From CAUSKK01 sp963532425 (lineage in GTDB: Bacteria; Pseudomonadota; Gammaproteobacteria; Cardiobacteriales; Cardiobacteriaceae), in the NCBI GenBank assembly GCA_963532425.1, contig CAUSKK010000002.1:62001-126000 (forward strand): a DNA stretch of 64,000 bases. The letters are read 5' to 3'. Every line of letters starts with the position of its first letter. The stretch's first letter is position 1. Of the stretch, positions 7,604-15,906 are shown one piece after another. A program made the translations under genes and the position numbers. The notes beneath the pieces were generated by a model that was not told where the DNA came from, searched no databases, and worked only from the letters and a program-made list of their open reading frames with translations.

Positions 7604-9045
7604 GCCGCCCCTTTTTCCAGCTCTACGGGCGCCGGGGCGTGTGGCTGCTGCTGCCGCTGGGCTTCAGCGCCGGCCTGCCGCTGGTGCTGGTCTACGGCAC
7701 CCTGTCCCTCTGGCTGGCCGAGGCCGGCTATGACAAGGGCCAAATCACCCTGCTGTCCTGGGCCCTGCTCGCCTATTCCTTTAAATTTCTCTGGGCGCCC
7801 TTCATCGACCGCTGCAGTCCCGGCCGCTGGGCCCAGCGCCTCGGCCGCCGCCGCGCCTGGCTGCTGCTGAGCCAGCTGGCCATTGCCACCGCCCTGGTGC
7901 TGCTGGCCCTGTTTGACCCGGTCGACCATTTTTCGGCCTGCGTCCTCGGCGCCCTGCTGCTGGCCTTCAGTTCGGCCACCCAGGACATCGTCATCGACGC
8001 CTATCGCATCGACCTGAACCGGGCCGACGCGGCCCAGCTCTCTGCCAGCGCCGGCACCTACAGCGTTGGCTACCGCCTGGGCATGATGGCCGCCGGCGCC
8101 GGGGCCCTCTATCTGGCCGAATCCTTCGGCTCCACCGCCCAGCACTATGATTTTTCCGCCTGGCGTCTGACCTATCTCTGCATGGCCCTGCTCGCCCTGC
8201 TCGGGCCGCTGACCACGCTGCTGGCCGCGCCGGTCCTGCCCGACCGGGACGAGGGCCCAACCCCAGATGGAACCGCCCTCGGCCTGCTGCTGCTCGCCGC
8301 CGGTGGCTTTCTGCTGATTTACAACGGCTTTCCCCGGCTCCACCCGGCGGGAAGCGCTTCCTGGCTGCGCCTGCCGTTGAGTCTGCTCGTCGCCGGCGGA
8401 CTGCTGGCCGGGGGGCTGAAGTACTGGGGCCGGCGGGCCGAATTCGAGCGGCTCTGGCTAGCACCGCTGCGCGATTTCTGCCAGCGCTACCGGCGCCAGG
8501 CCCTGTGGCTGCTGCTGCTCATCGGCGGCTATCGCCTCTCGGATAATCTCCTCGGCACCGTCAGCCAGCTGTTCTACGCTGACCTGGGTTTCAGCAAAAT
8601 CCAGATTGCCGACGCCAACAAAATTTTCGGGCTGGCCATGACCCTGGCCGGCGGCCTGGTCGGCGGCTGGCTGGTGGAACGCTGGCGCCTGTGGCCGATG
8701 CTCTGGTGGACGGCCCTGGGGACGGCGGCCTCCAATCTGCTGTTTATCCTCCTCCACTGGCTGCCGACCCGGCTCGTCCTCTACGGCGTGATTAGCGTCG
8801 ATAACCTCATCGGCGGCATCGCCAACAGCGTTTTTCTCGCCTTCCTCGGCGCTCTGACCAACGTCCGTTTTACGGCGGTGCAATATGCCCTGTTCAGCTC
8901 ACTGACGACCCTGCTGCCGAAGCTGCTGGCCGGCCAGAGCGGGGCGATGGTGGAGTGGCTGGGCTATGATGCCTTCTTTTTTCTGAGCTTCCTGCTGGGT
9001 CTGCCCCTGCTGCTGCTTATCAAAGTTGCCGAGAAAAAACTATGA
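7591..9045 (+). CDS. ampG: AmpG-type muropeptide permease (MFS)
   Basis: AmpG imports anhydro-GlcNAc-MurNAc-peptides from the periplasm for cell-wall recycling. The 484-residue protein is a multi-spanning MFS carrier with AmpG hallmarks: FSAGLPLVLVYGTLSLWLAE in the first helices, YSFKFLWAPFIDR, then LGRRRAWLL in the 2-3 loop and SSATQDIVIDAYRID further on. About 12-14 membrane helices are visible. One palindrome is read as Gly-Ser-Ala-Ser in a loop near residue 254. The gene overlaps the upstream endopeptidase gene and, by ATGA, the downstream FtsK-like gene, so the three probably form one operon. anmK, another recycling gene, is at 36105. Confidence 0.88.
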   Translation: MALLSRPFFQLYGRRGVWLLLPLGFSAGLPLVLVYGTLSLWLAEAGYDKGQITLLSWALLAYSFKFLWAPFIDRCSPGRWAQRLGRRRAWLLLSQLAIATALVLLALFDPVDHFSACVLGALLLAFSSATQDIVIDAYRIDLNRADAAQLSASAGTYSVGYRLGMMAAGAGALYLAESFGSTAQHYDFSAWRLTYLCMALLALLGPLTTLLAAPVLPDRDEGPTPDGTALGLLLLAAGGFLLIYNGFPRLHPAGSASWLRLPLSLLVAGGLLAGGLKYWGRRAEFERLWLAPLRDFCQRYRRQALWLLLLIGGYRLSDNLLGTVSQLFYADLGFSKIQIADANKIFGLAMTLAGGLVGGWLVERWRLWPMLWWTALGTAASNLLFILLHWLPTRLVLYGVISVDNLIGGIANSVFLAFLGALTNVRFTAVQYALFSSLTTLLPKLLAGQSGAMVEWLGYDAFFFLSFLLGLPLLLLIKVAEKKL

Positions 9046-11651
9046 ATAACCCCGACAATCCCCTGCCCTTCCTGAAGCGCTTCGTTAGCGACAGCTGGAG
9101 CATTCTCAATCTGATTGGGGCCATTGCCCTGCTGCTGATACTGCTCTTCTACTCGCCGGACCAGGCGGTCTGGTCGCACGCCTACCTCAGCGACGAGCCC
9201 ATTCGCCACCCCTTCGGCTATGCCGGGGCCTGGGCCGCCGATGTGATTCTGTCGCTGCTCGGCTTCAGCGCCTATCTGCTGCCGCTGCTGCTGCTGCTCA
9301 ATGCCTATAACAGCGTCTACCGCTTCAACTTCGACGGCGAAAGCATCTTCTTTCAGGTGGGGGGATTGGCGCTGCTGCTGACCATGGTCGGGGCCCTGCT
9401 GGCCCTCTACTGGCCGGTAAAAATCAACGAGCTGGCCACCACCGCCGGCGGCATCTTCGGCCAGAAAATTGCCGTTTTCTTCCTCAGACTCTACGAAACC
9501 AAGGTGGCCGTGGGCGTGCTGCTGCTGCTGCTGCTCTGTGGGGTCAGCATGCTGCTGCACATCGACTGGCCCAAGCTCGCCCATTTCATCGGCTACAGCC
9601 TGTTTGAACTGCTGCGCCGCAACGAGGACACCTTCCAGATGAAGGCCTACCGGGATTTGAACTTCCTCTCCGCCGAGGAACGCAAGGCCAAGTGGGATTC
9701 CCAGTTTGACAAGATTCGCACCCAGAATATGGAGGCCATGGCCTTTGAACTGGAGCGGGCCGGCCTAACGGAAAAGCCGGTGCTGATGCCGGTGGACGAG
9801 GTCATGCCGCTGCCCTCGGGGCCGGTGCTGCGGCCGTCGCCCTATGAGGAGGCCCTGCCGGAAAGCACCCTGGCCCTGCATATGCCGGCGCCGATGAACG
9901 CACCCATGACCCTGCCGAGCACGCCACTGAATCCGGAGGCCCCGGCGAAGCGCTTGGTGTCCGTGGCCCAGGCCCTCGGGGATTTTGCCGGTGGTCCGGC
10001 CGAAGCGCTTCCCCCCCGACCCGGCGCGCCGACCCCGGCCATTCGGCCTTTGGCGCCGCCGCGTTCCCCCGCCGGCCGTACGGCGGCCAGTCGGGCCGCT
10101 AGTCCGGCTGCCCAGCGGGCGGACAGGCCGGAGCGAAGCGCTTCCCTCCCCCACGTCCCATTGCCTCCGGCCGCTGACCAGCCTCTGCCCAGCCCCGGTA
10201 CTCCGTCGGCCGGCCCAGAAGCGCTTGCCCAGCGCCCGCCGGCCGGCCCCCAAACGCCCACCCGGCCCGCCGCTCCGCCGGCCGCGAAGCGCTCCCCCCC
10301 GGCCCAGCCCGACCGAAGCGCTTCCTCTCCACCGGCCCCCTTGCCGCCGGCGGCCGACCAGCCATTGCCCGGTGCGCCGGCCTCCATTCTCCATCACTCG
10401 GCACCGAAGCGCTCCGCCGCCAGCGTTTCAGAACGAAGCGCTGCCCCAGTCCAGCCGTTGCCGCCAGCGGCCGACCAGCCCCTGCCCACCCACGGTGCCC
10501 CGCTCCATCAAACCCTGCCGCCGACCGAACTGACTCAGCCCACCGCCCCGGGCGAAGCGCGGCCCCGGCGGGTGCCATCTTCGCCCGGCCCGGCCCCGAC
10601 GATTTCACCGGCCCCGGCCGCGAAGCGCTCCCCCCCGACCCCGCCGGAACGAAGCGCTGCCCCAGTCCAGCCGTTGCCGCCTTCGCTTGACCAGCCCCTG
10701 GCCGGTCAAACGGCCCTCCGGGATTCAACGCCGCCGCGTGCCGCCGCTCCGGTGGCCGAGCGCAGCGCCTCGCCGACCCTGACCCAGGCCCTGCCGCCCA
10801 GTGCCGACCAGCCTCTGCCCACCGCCGGCGCGCCGCTGCACCCGACGCTGCCGGCCCCCGACGAGCCCCTGGCCCCGGCCCCGGGCGAAGCGCTGCCCCG
10901 GCAGCCGGCGGCCGGTCCGAAGCGCTTCCCCGTCGAGTCGGAACGAAGCGCTGCCCCGGTCCCGGCCCGGTCGGAAGCCCCGGTGGAACCGCTGCCGGCC
11001 ACGCCGTTCAGCCCCAGCCCGCCGGCCCCGGGCCGCCCCATGACGGTGGCGCCGCCCAGCGCGGCAACAACCCGGCCACTGAGCTTCGCCGTGCCGCCGG
11101 AGGAGACGGTGCCACCCAGTCCCCGCCCGCCGGCGGCCGTACCAACCCCAACGCCGGACACCGCCCCCGGCCGGCCGCTGGCCGAGGGTAGCGGTTTCAT
11201 TCCCCTGCGCCGGCCGCCGCCACCGGCCGAAAGTCCCGCCCCGGTGCACCCCAACGCCTTTTTCAGTGTTAATGCCGCCGCCCTGGCCGAGGCCGAGGAC
11301 GGCCCGCTGACCCCGGCTCCCAGCAGCGCCGCCCCGGGCAGTGCGCCCCTTGACCGGCTGGAGCGCTTCTTCCCGGCCAGTGCCCCAGCCAGCGCCCCAA
11401 CGGGTCATTCGGACAGCGCCCCGGCCGGCGACGATGTCATCATTCTGCCCGCCCTCGACCGCGAGGCCGAGGCGGAGGAAATTTGGCGGGTGGGCGGTCG
11501 GCGGGTGCGGCCGCGCATGACCTTTACCCTGATGGAGCCGCTGCCACCGGAGGCACTGGACTCGGAAGCCCCCAGAACGGTGCCGTTCAAACTGAAGGCG
11601 CGGGCCCTGCAAATACGGCCCCAGGACGAGCCGGGGGAGGAAAAAAACTAA
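9042..11651 (+). CDS. FtsK-like four-helix N-domain with giant proline-rich tail, no DNA-translocase motor
   Basis: The first 220 residues match the FtsK 4TM domain that anchors the translocase at the septum: four helices at about 19-37, 62-93, 110-130 and 156-174, with a loop containing the usual HPFGYAGAWAADV. A charged region follows (to about 250). The remaining 600 residues are Pro/Ala/Arg/Ser-rich and contain five copies of a PLPPAADQPLP-like motif near residues 375, 433, 473, 543 and 583, separated by KRSPP and ERSA blocks. FtsK normally continues with the alpha/beta RecA-like motor and gamma domain (Walker A and B); none is present, and aceE follows 132 bp on. So this is a split or truncated FtsK. 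Palindrome copies and variants recur through the tail. Confidence is high for the N-domain, low for function. Confidence 0.8.
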   Translation: MNNPDNPLPFLKRFVSDSWSILNLIGAIALLLILLFYSPDQAVWSHAYLSDEPIRHPFGYAGAWAADVILSLLGFSAYLLPLLLLLNAYNSVYRFNFDGESIFFQVGGLALLLTMVGALLALYWPVKINELATTAGGIFGQKIAVFFLRLYETKVAVGVLLLLLLCGVSMLLHIDWPKLAHFIGYSLFELLRRNEDTFQMKAYRDLNFLSAEERKAKWDSQFDKIRTQNMEAMAFELERAGLTEKPVLMPVDEVMPLPSGPVLRPSPYEEALPESTLALHMPAPMNAPMTLPSTPLNPEAPAKRLVSVAQALGDFAGGPAEALPPRPGAPTPAIRPLAPPRSPAGRTAASRAASPAAQRADRPERSASLPHVPLPPAADQPLPSPGTPSAGPEALAQRPPAGPQTPTRPAAPPAAKRSPPAQPDRSASSPPAPLPPAADQPLPGAPASILHHSAPKRSAASVSERSAAPVQPLPPAADQPLPTHGAPLHQTLPPTELTQPTAPGEARPRRVPSSPGPAPTISPAPAAKRSPPTPPERSAAPVQPLPPSLDQPLAGQTALRDSTPPRAAAPVAERSASPTLTQALPPSADQPLPTAGAPLHPTLPAPDEPLAPAPGEALPRQPAAGPKRFPVESERSAAPVPARSEAPVEPLPATPFSPSPPAPGRPMTVAPPSAATTRPLSFAVPPEETVPPSPRPPAAVPTPTPDTAPGRPLAEGSGFIPLRRPPPPAESPAPVHPNAFFSVNAAALAEAEDGPLTPAPSSAAPGSAPLDRLERFFPASAPASAPTGHSDSAPAGDDVIILPALDREAEAEEIWRVGGRRVRPRMTFTLMEPLPPEALDSEAPRTVPFKLKARALQIRPQDEPGEEKN

Positions 11652-11783
11652 ATTGAATAGTGCTAGAATTACGCCCTCGTAATCAGGAGCCCACCGCTCC
11701 GGCCGCCCCCTTTCCCCCGCGCCCGAAGCGCTTTGCTGCTCCCCTTACACGTCATAACGAAAACATTTTTACTTGGAGCTTAT

Positions 11784-14435
11784 ATGAGCATTAAAGACAT
11801 CGACCCCCAGGAAACCCAAGAATGGCTGGCCTCTTTGGCCAGTCTTTTGCGTGTGGAGGGTAAGGAACGCGCCAGCTATATTCTTGAATCCCTGATTACC
11901 GAGGCGGCGAAAAAGGGTCTGGATTTCCAATCCGGTTTCACCACCGACTATGTCAATACCATTCCCGTGGAGGAGCAGCCCGCCTACCCTGGCGATTTTG
12001 ACCTGGAGCGCAAAATCGAAGCCTATGTGCGCTGGAACGCCCTGGCCATGGTGATTCGCGCCGGCAAGCACACCAACGTCGGCGGCCACATTGCCAGCTA
12101 TGCCTGCTCCGCCATTCTCTATGAGGTCGGCCAGAACCACTTCTGGCACGGCCAGGACGGTAAACAGGGCGGCGACCTGGTCTTCTTCCAGGGCCACAGC
12201 GCCCCGGGCATGTACGCCCGCGCCTTCCTGGAAGGGCGCCTCAGCGAGGAGCAGCTGGACAACTACCGTCAGGAGGTGGGCGGCAAGGGCCTGTCCTCCT
12301 ACCCGCACCCCTGGCTCATGCCCACCTTCTGGCAGTTCCCCACCGTCTCCATGGGTCTGGGCCCGATGATGGCCATTTACCAGGCCAAATTCATTAAATA
12401 TATGGAGTGCCGGGGCCTGCTGCCGAAGAGCGACCGTAAAGTCTGGGCCTTCCTCGGTGACGGCGAAATGGACGAACCCGAATCCCGCGGCCAGCTGTCC
12501 ATTGCCAGCGTGAACCATCTGGACAATCTGGTCTTCGTCATCAGCTGTAACCTGCAGCGCCTCGACGGCCCGGTGCGTGGCAACGGCAAAATCGTTCAGG
12601 AGCTGGAAAGTGAATTCAAGGGCGCCGGCTGGAACGTCATCAAGGTAATGTGGGGCAGCGGCTGGGACAAACTGTTCGCCAAGGACCACGAGGGCCACCT
12701 GCGCCGCCGCATGATGGAAGTGGTGGACGGCGACTATCAGACCGTTAAATCCCGCAACGGCGCCTATGTGCGCGAATTCTTCTTCAATACGCCGGAACTG
12801 AAAGCCATGGTCGCCGACTGGACCGATGAGGAAATCTGGCACCTGCGCCGGGGCGCCCACGACAGCTTTAAAGTCTATGCCGCCTACAAGCGCGCCCAGG
12901 AGAGCGACAAGCCCACGGTCATTCTGGCCCAGGGCATCAAGGGCTTCGCCATGGGCGGCAGCGCCGAATCCCAGAACGTGGCCCACCAGTCCAAGAAAAT
13001 GGACATGGAACAGCTGAAGGCCTTCCGCGACCGCTTCAGCCTGCCCCTGACCGATGAGCAGGTGGAAAAACTGGAGTATGTGCGCTTTGCCGAGGGTTCG
13101 CCGGAGCAGGAATACCTGATGGCCCGCCGCGCCGCCCTGGAGGGCTTCGTGCCGTCCCGCCGCAGCAAAACCGATGTGGTGCTGCAGTTCCCCGAGTTCA
13201 GCGCCTATGAGGCCGTAACCGCCGCCACCAAGGAGGGCCGGGAAATCTCCACCACCATGGCCTTTGTGCGCATGCTCAACACCCTGATGAAGGACAAGAA
13301 CGTGGGCAAACGCATCGTGCCCATCGTCCCCGACGAAAGCCGCACCTTCGGCATGGAGGGCATGTTCCGCCAGTACGGCATCTGGTCGCCCCAGGGCCAG
13401 AACTACACCCCCTCCGACGCCGAACAGCTCATGTTCTATAAGGAATCCACCGATGGCCAGCTGATTCAGGCCGGCATCAACGAGGCCGGCGCCTTCTGCG
13501 ACTGGATTGCCGCCGCCACCGCCTATTCGGTGCACAACGAGCCGATGATTCCGTTCCTTATCTATTACTCCATGTTCGGCTTCCAGCGCTTCGGCGATTT
13601 CGCCTGGGCCGCCGGCGACCAGCGCGCCCGGGGCTTTATCCTCGGGGGCACCGCCGGCCGCACCACGCTGAACGGCGAGGGGCTCCAGCACGAGGACGGC
13701 CAGTCCCACGTGCAGGCCGGCCTTATCCCCAACTGCATCACCTATGACCCCACCTTCGCCTATGAGGTGGCGGTAATTGTCCACGAGGGCCTGCGCCGCA
13801 TGTACGTGGAGCAGGAGGACATCTACTATTACCTGACCCTGCTCAACGAGAACTACGCCCACCCGGCCATGCCCGAGGGCGCCACCGAAGGCATTCTGAA
13901 GGGTCTGTACCAAATCGGCAGCCACGACGGTAAAGAGCGCGTCCAGCTGATGGGCTCCGGCTCTATCCTGATGGAGGTCATCGAGGGCGCCAAGCTGCTG
14001 GCCAGCGACTTCGGCATCGGCTCCGACGTCTGGTCGGCCCCGTCCTTCAACAACCTGGCCCGGGACGGCGCCGAGGTGGAACGCTACAACCGCCTGCACC
14101 CGCTGGAGGCCCAGCGCCACAGCTACCTGAGCGAAAGCCTGCAGAACAAGGCCGGCCCGGTCATCGTCGCCACCGACTATATCCGCAGCTATGTGGAGCA
14201 GGTGCGCGCCTACCTGCCCGAGGGCCGGGCCATGGTGGTGCTCGGCACCGACGGCTTCGGTCGCTCCGATACCCGCGAGGCCCTGCGCCGCCACTTTGAG
14301 GTAAACCGCTACCAGGTGGTGGTGGCCGCCCTGAGCGCCCTGGCTAGAGAGGGCAAGGTCAGCAAACAGAAAGTGGCCGAAGCCATCAGCAAATATGGCA
14401 TCGACACCGAGAGCGTCTATCCCCTCTACCACTAG
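11784..14435 (+). CDS. aceE: Pyruvate dehydrogenase E1 component, homodimeric type
   Basis: AceE decarboxylates pyruvate with thiamine diphosphate and transfers the acetyl unit to the lipoyl group of AceF. The 883-residue protein matches the family throughout: MSIKDIDPQETQEWL at the start, GHSAPGMYARAFLEGR, and the ThDP-binding FLGDGEMDEPESRG followed by ISCNLQRLDGPVRGNGK. I place the start at 11784, where GGAG lies 5-8 bases upstream; an upstream ATG in frame at 11733 lacks a good SD and family support. aceF follows after 86 bp. I found no exact GAAGCGCTTC in these 2.6 kb, unlike the neighbouring genes. Confidence 0.97.
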   Translation: MSIKDIDPQETQEWLASLASLLRVEGKERASYILESLITEAAKKGLDFQSGFTTDYVNTIPVEEQPAYPGDFDLERKIEAYVRWNALAMVIRAGKHTNVGGHIASYACSAILYEVGQNHFWHGQDGKQGGDLVFFQGHSAPGMYARAFLEGRLSEEQLDNYRQEVGGKGLSSYPHPWLMPTFWQFPTVSMGLGPMMAIYQAKFIKYMECRGLLPKSDRKVWAFLGDGEMDEPESRGQLSIASVNHLDNLVFVISCNLQRLDGPVRGNGKIVQELESEFKGAGWNVIKVMWGSGWDKLFAKDHEGHLRRRMMEVVDGDYQTVKSRNGAYVREFFFNTPELKAMVADWTDEEIWHLRRGAHDSFKVYAAYKRAQESDKPTVILAQGIKGFAMGGSAESQNVAHQSKKMDMEQLKAFRDRFSLPLTDEQVEKLEYVRFAEGSPEQEYLMARRAALEGFVPSRRSKTDVVLQFPEFSAYEAVTAATKEGREISTTMAFVRMLNTLMKDKNVGKRIVPIVPDESRTFGMEGMFRQYGIWSPQGQNYTPSDAEQLMFYKESTDGQLIQAGINEAGAFCDWIAAATAYSVHNEPMIPFLIYYSMFGFQRFGDFAWAAGDQRARGFILGGTAGRTTLNGEGLQHEDGQSHVQAGLIPNCITYDPTFAYEVAVIVHEGLRRMYVEQEDIYYYLTLLNENYAHPAMPEGATEGILKGLYQIGSHDGKERVQLMGSGSILMEVIEGAKLLASDFGIGSDVWSAPSFNNLARDGAEVERYNRLHPLEAQRHSYLSESLQNKAGPVIVATDYIRSYVEQVRAYLPEGRAMVVLGTDGFGRSDTREALRRHFEVNRYQVVVAALSALAREGKVSKQKVAEAISKYGIDTESVYPLYH

Positions 14436-14521
14436 GGGCGTTGGCGGCGGCTCTGTCCTCGCGGGCGGGGCCGCCCGCGCTTCTCGCTACGGCATTCAGC
14501 AAAAATTTAAGGAATTTGACT

Positions 14522-15823
14522 ATGAGCAATGAAATTCGCGTGCCCGACATCGGCGACTTTGCCGATGTGGATGTTATTGAAGTCCTCATCAAAGCCGGCG
14601 ACACCGTCAGCGCCGGCCAGTCGGTGCTGGTACTGGAATCGGACAAGGCCTCCATGGAAGTGCCGTCGGAAATCAGCGGCACCGTCAGCGAAGTGCTGGT
14701 TAAGGTCGGCGACAAGGTGAAGGAGGGCGTCCTCATCGCCAAAGTGAGCGGTGCTGGCGCTGCCCCCGCCGCCCCGGCCAAGGCTGAACCGGCCCCGGCC
14801 CCCGCTGCGGCTCCGGCGGCTCCCGCCCCGGCCCCCGCTCCCGCCCCAGCCGCTAAATCGGCGGTTACGGCCGCCAACGCCGCCCCGGCCGCCAAAATCG
14901 ACGAGGCCGCCTTCGCCAGCGCCCACGCCACCCCGTCCATTCGCAAATTCGCCCGGGAACTGGGCGTGGATTTGGGCAAGGTCAAGGGCACGGCCCGCAA
15001 CGGTCGCATTACCGAGGAGGACGTGAAGGCCTTCGTGAAACAGGCCCTGGCCGGTGGTGCCGGCCCGGGAAGCGCTTCCCTCGGCGGCGGCCTCGACCTG
15101 CTGCCCTGGCCGAAGGTGGACTTCAGCAAATTCGGCCCGGTGGAAACCAAGGAACTGCCGCGCATCAAGAAAATTTCCGGCCAGAACCTGTCGCGCAACT
15201 GGGTGATGATTCCCCACGTAACCGTCAACGAAAACGCCGATATGACCGAGCTGGAGGCCTTCCGCCAGACCCTGAACAAGGAATGGGAAAAAGAGGGCGT
15301 CAAGGTATCGCCGCTGGCCTTCATCATCAAAGCCTCGGTTACGGCCCTGAAGGCCTTCCCGGACTTCAATTCCTCCCTGGACGGCGACCAGCTGGTGCTG
15401 AAAAAGTACTACCACATCGGCTTTGCCGCCGACACGCCGAACGGCCTGGTGGTGCCAGTTATCCGCGACGTGGATAAGAAGGGCCTGAAGGAAATCTGCC
15501 TGGAGCTGACCGACCTGTCGAAGAAAGCCCGCGATGGCAAGCTGAAACCGGCAGAAATGCAGGGCGCCTGCTTCACCATTTCCAGCCTTGGCGGCATCGG
15601 TGGCACTGGCTTCACGCCGATTGTGAATGCGCCGGAGGTGGCCATTCTCGGCGTCTGCAAATCCCAGCTGCAGCCGGTTTGGAACGGTAAGGAATTCACG
15701 CCGCGCCTGCTGTGCCCGCTGTCCCTGTCCTTCGACCACCGGGTTATCGACGGCGCCGCCGGCATGCGCTTCACCGTCTATCTGGCCAAGCTGCTGCAGG
15801 ATTTCCGCCGCGTTAGCCTCTAG
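14522..15823 (+). CDS. aceF: Pyruvate dehydrogenase E2, dihydrolipoyl acetyltransferase
   Basis: AceF forms the core of the complex and transfers acetyl from lipoate to CoA. The 433-residue protein has one lipoyl domain (ESDKASMEVP, lipoylated Lys 42), an Ala/Pro linker of about 50 residues, a peripheral-subunit-binding domain (HATPSIRKFAREL) and a catalytic domain ending with FDHRVIDGA, which holds the active-site His and Asp. E. coli has three lipoyl domains; one is common elsewhere. The linker before LPWPKVDFSKFG carries a palindrome read as Gly-Ser-Ala-Ser. An AAGGA site supports the ATG at 14522. No lpd (E3) follows; the next gene is typA. Confidence 0.96.
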   Translation: MSNEIRVPDIGDFADVDVIEVLIKAGDTVSAGQSVLVLESDKASMEVPSEISGTVSEVLVKVGDKVKEGVLIAKVSGAGAAPAAPAKAEPAPAPAAAPAAPAPAPAPAPAAKSAVTAANAAPAAKIDEAAFASAHATPSIRKFARELGVDLGKVKGTARNGRITEEDVKAFVKQALAGGAGPGSASLGGGLDLLPWPKVDFSKFGPVETKELPRIKKISGQNLSRNWVMIPHVTVNENADMTELEAFRQTLNKEWEKEGVKVSPLAFIIKASVTALKAFPDFNSSLDGDQLVLKKYYHIGFAADTPNGLVVPVIRDVDKKGLKEICLELTDLSKKARDGKLKPAEMQGACFTISSLGGIGGTGFTPIVNAPEVAILGVCKSQLQPVWNGKEFTPRLLCPLSLSFDHRVIDGAAGMRFTVYLAKLLQDFRRVSL

Positions 15824-15831
15824 GCCTGCCG

Positions 15832-15894
15832 AGCGCTTCCCCAGGAAGCGCTTCCCCTTTCCCCGAAGCGCTCCCCCGAAGCGCTTCTTTTTTT
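15832..15894 (+). terminator. Double terminator after aceF built from four palindrome copies
   Basis: AGCGCTTCC-CCA-GGAAGCGCT is a perfect 9-bp hairpin at 15832-15852. A second hairpin, GAAGCGCT and AGCGCTTC with a 7-base loop at 15865-15887, is followed by seven T. Both are made by two adjacent GAAGCGCTTC-type elements. Confidence 0.85.
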
Positions 15895-15906
15895 CTGTGA
15901 GCGTTT

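Noticed and set aside
11640..11783. A frameshift hiding the FtsK motor after 11651
   Set aside because: Only 132 bp separate the stop from aceE, far too little for the motor of about 450 residues in any frame.
11769..14432. Antisense open frame of 887 codons opposite aceE
   Set aside because: An artefact of GC-rich codon use in aceE; composition and lack of any recognisable motif mark it as a shadow.
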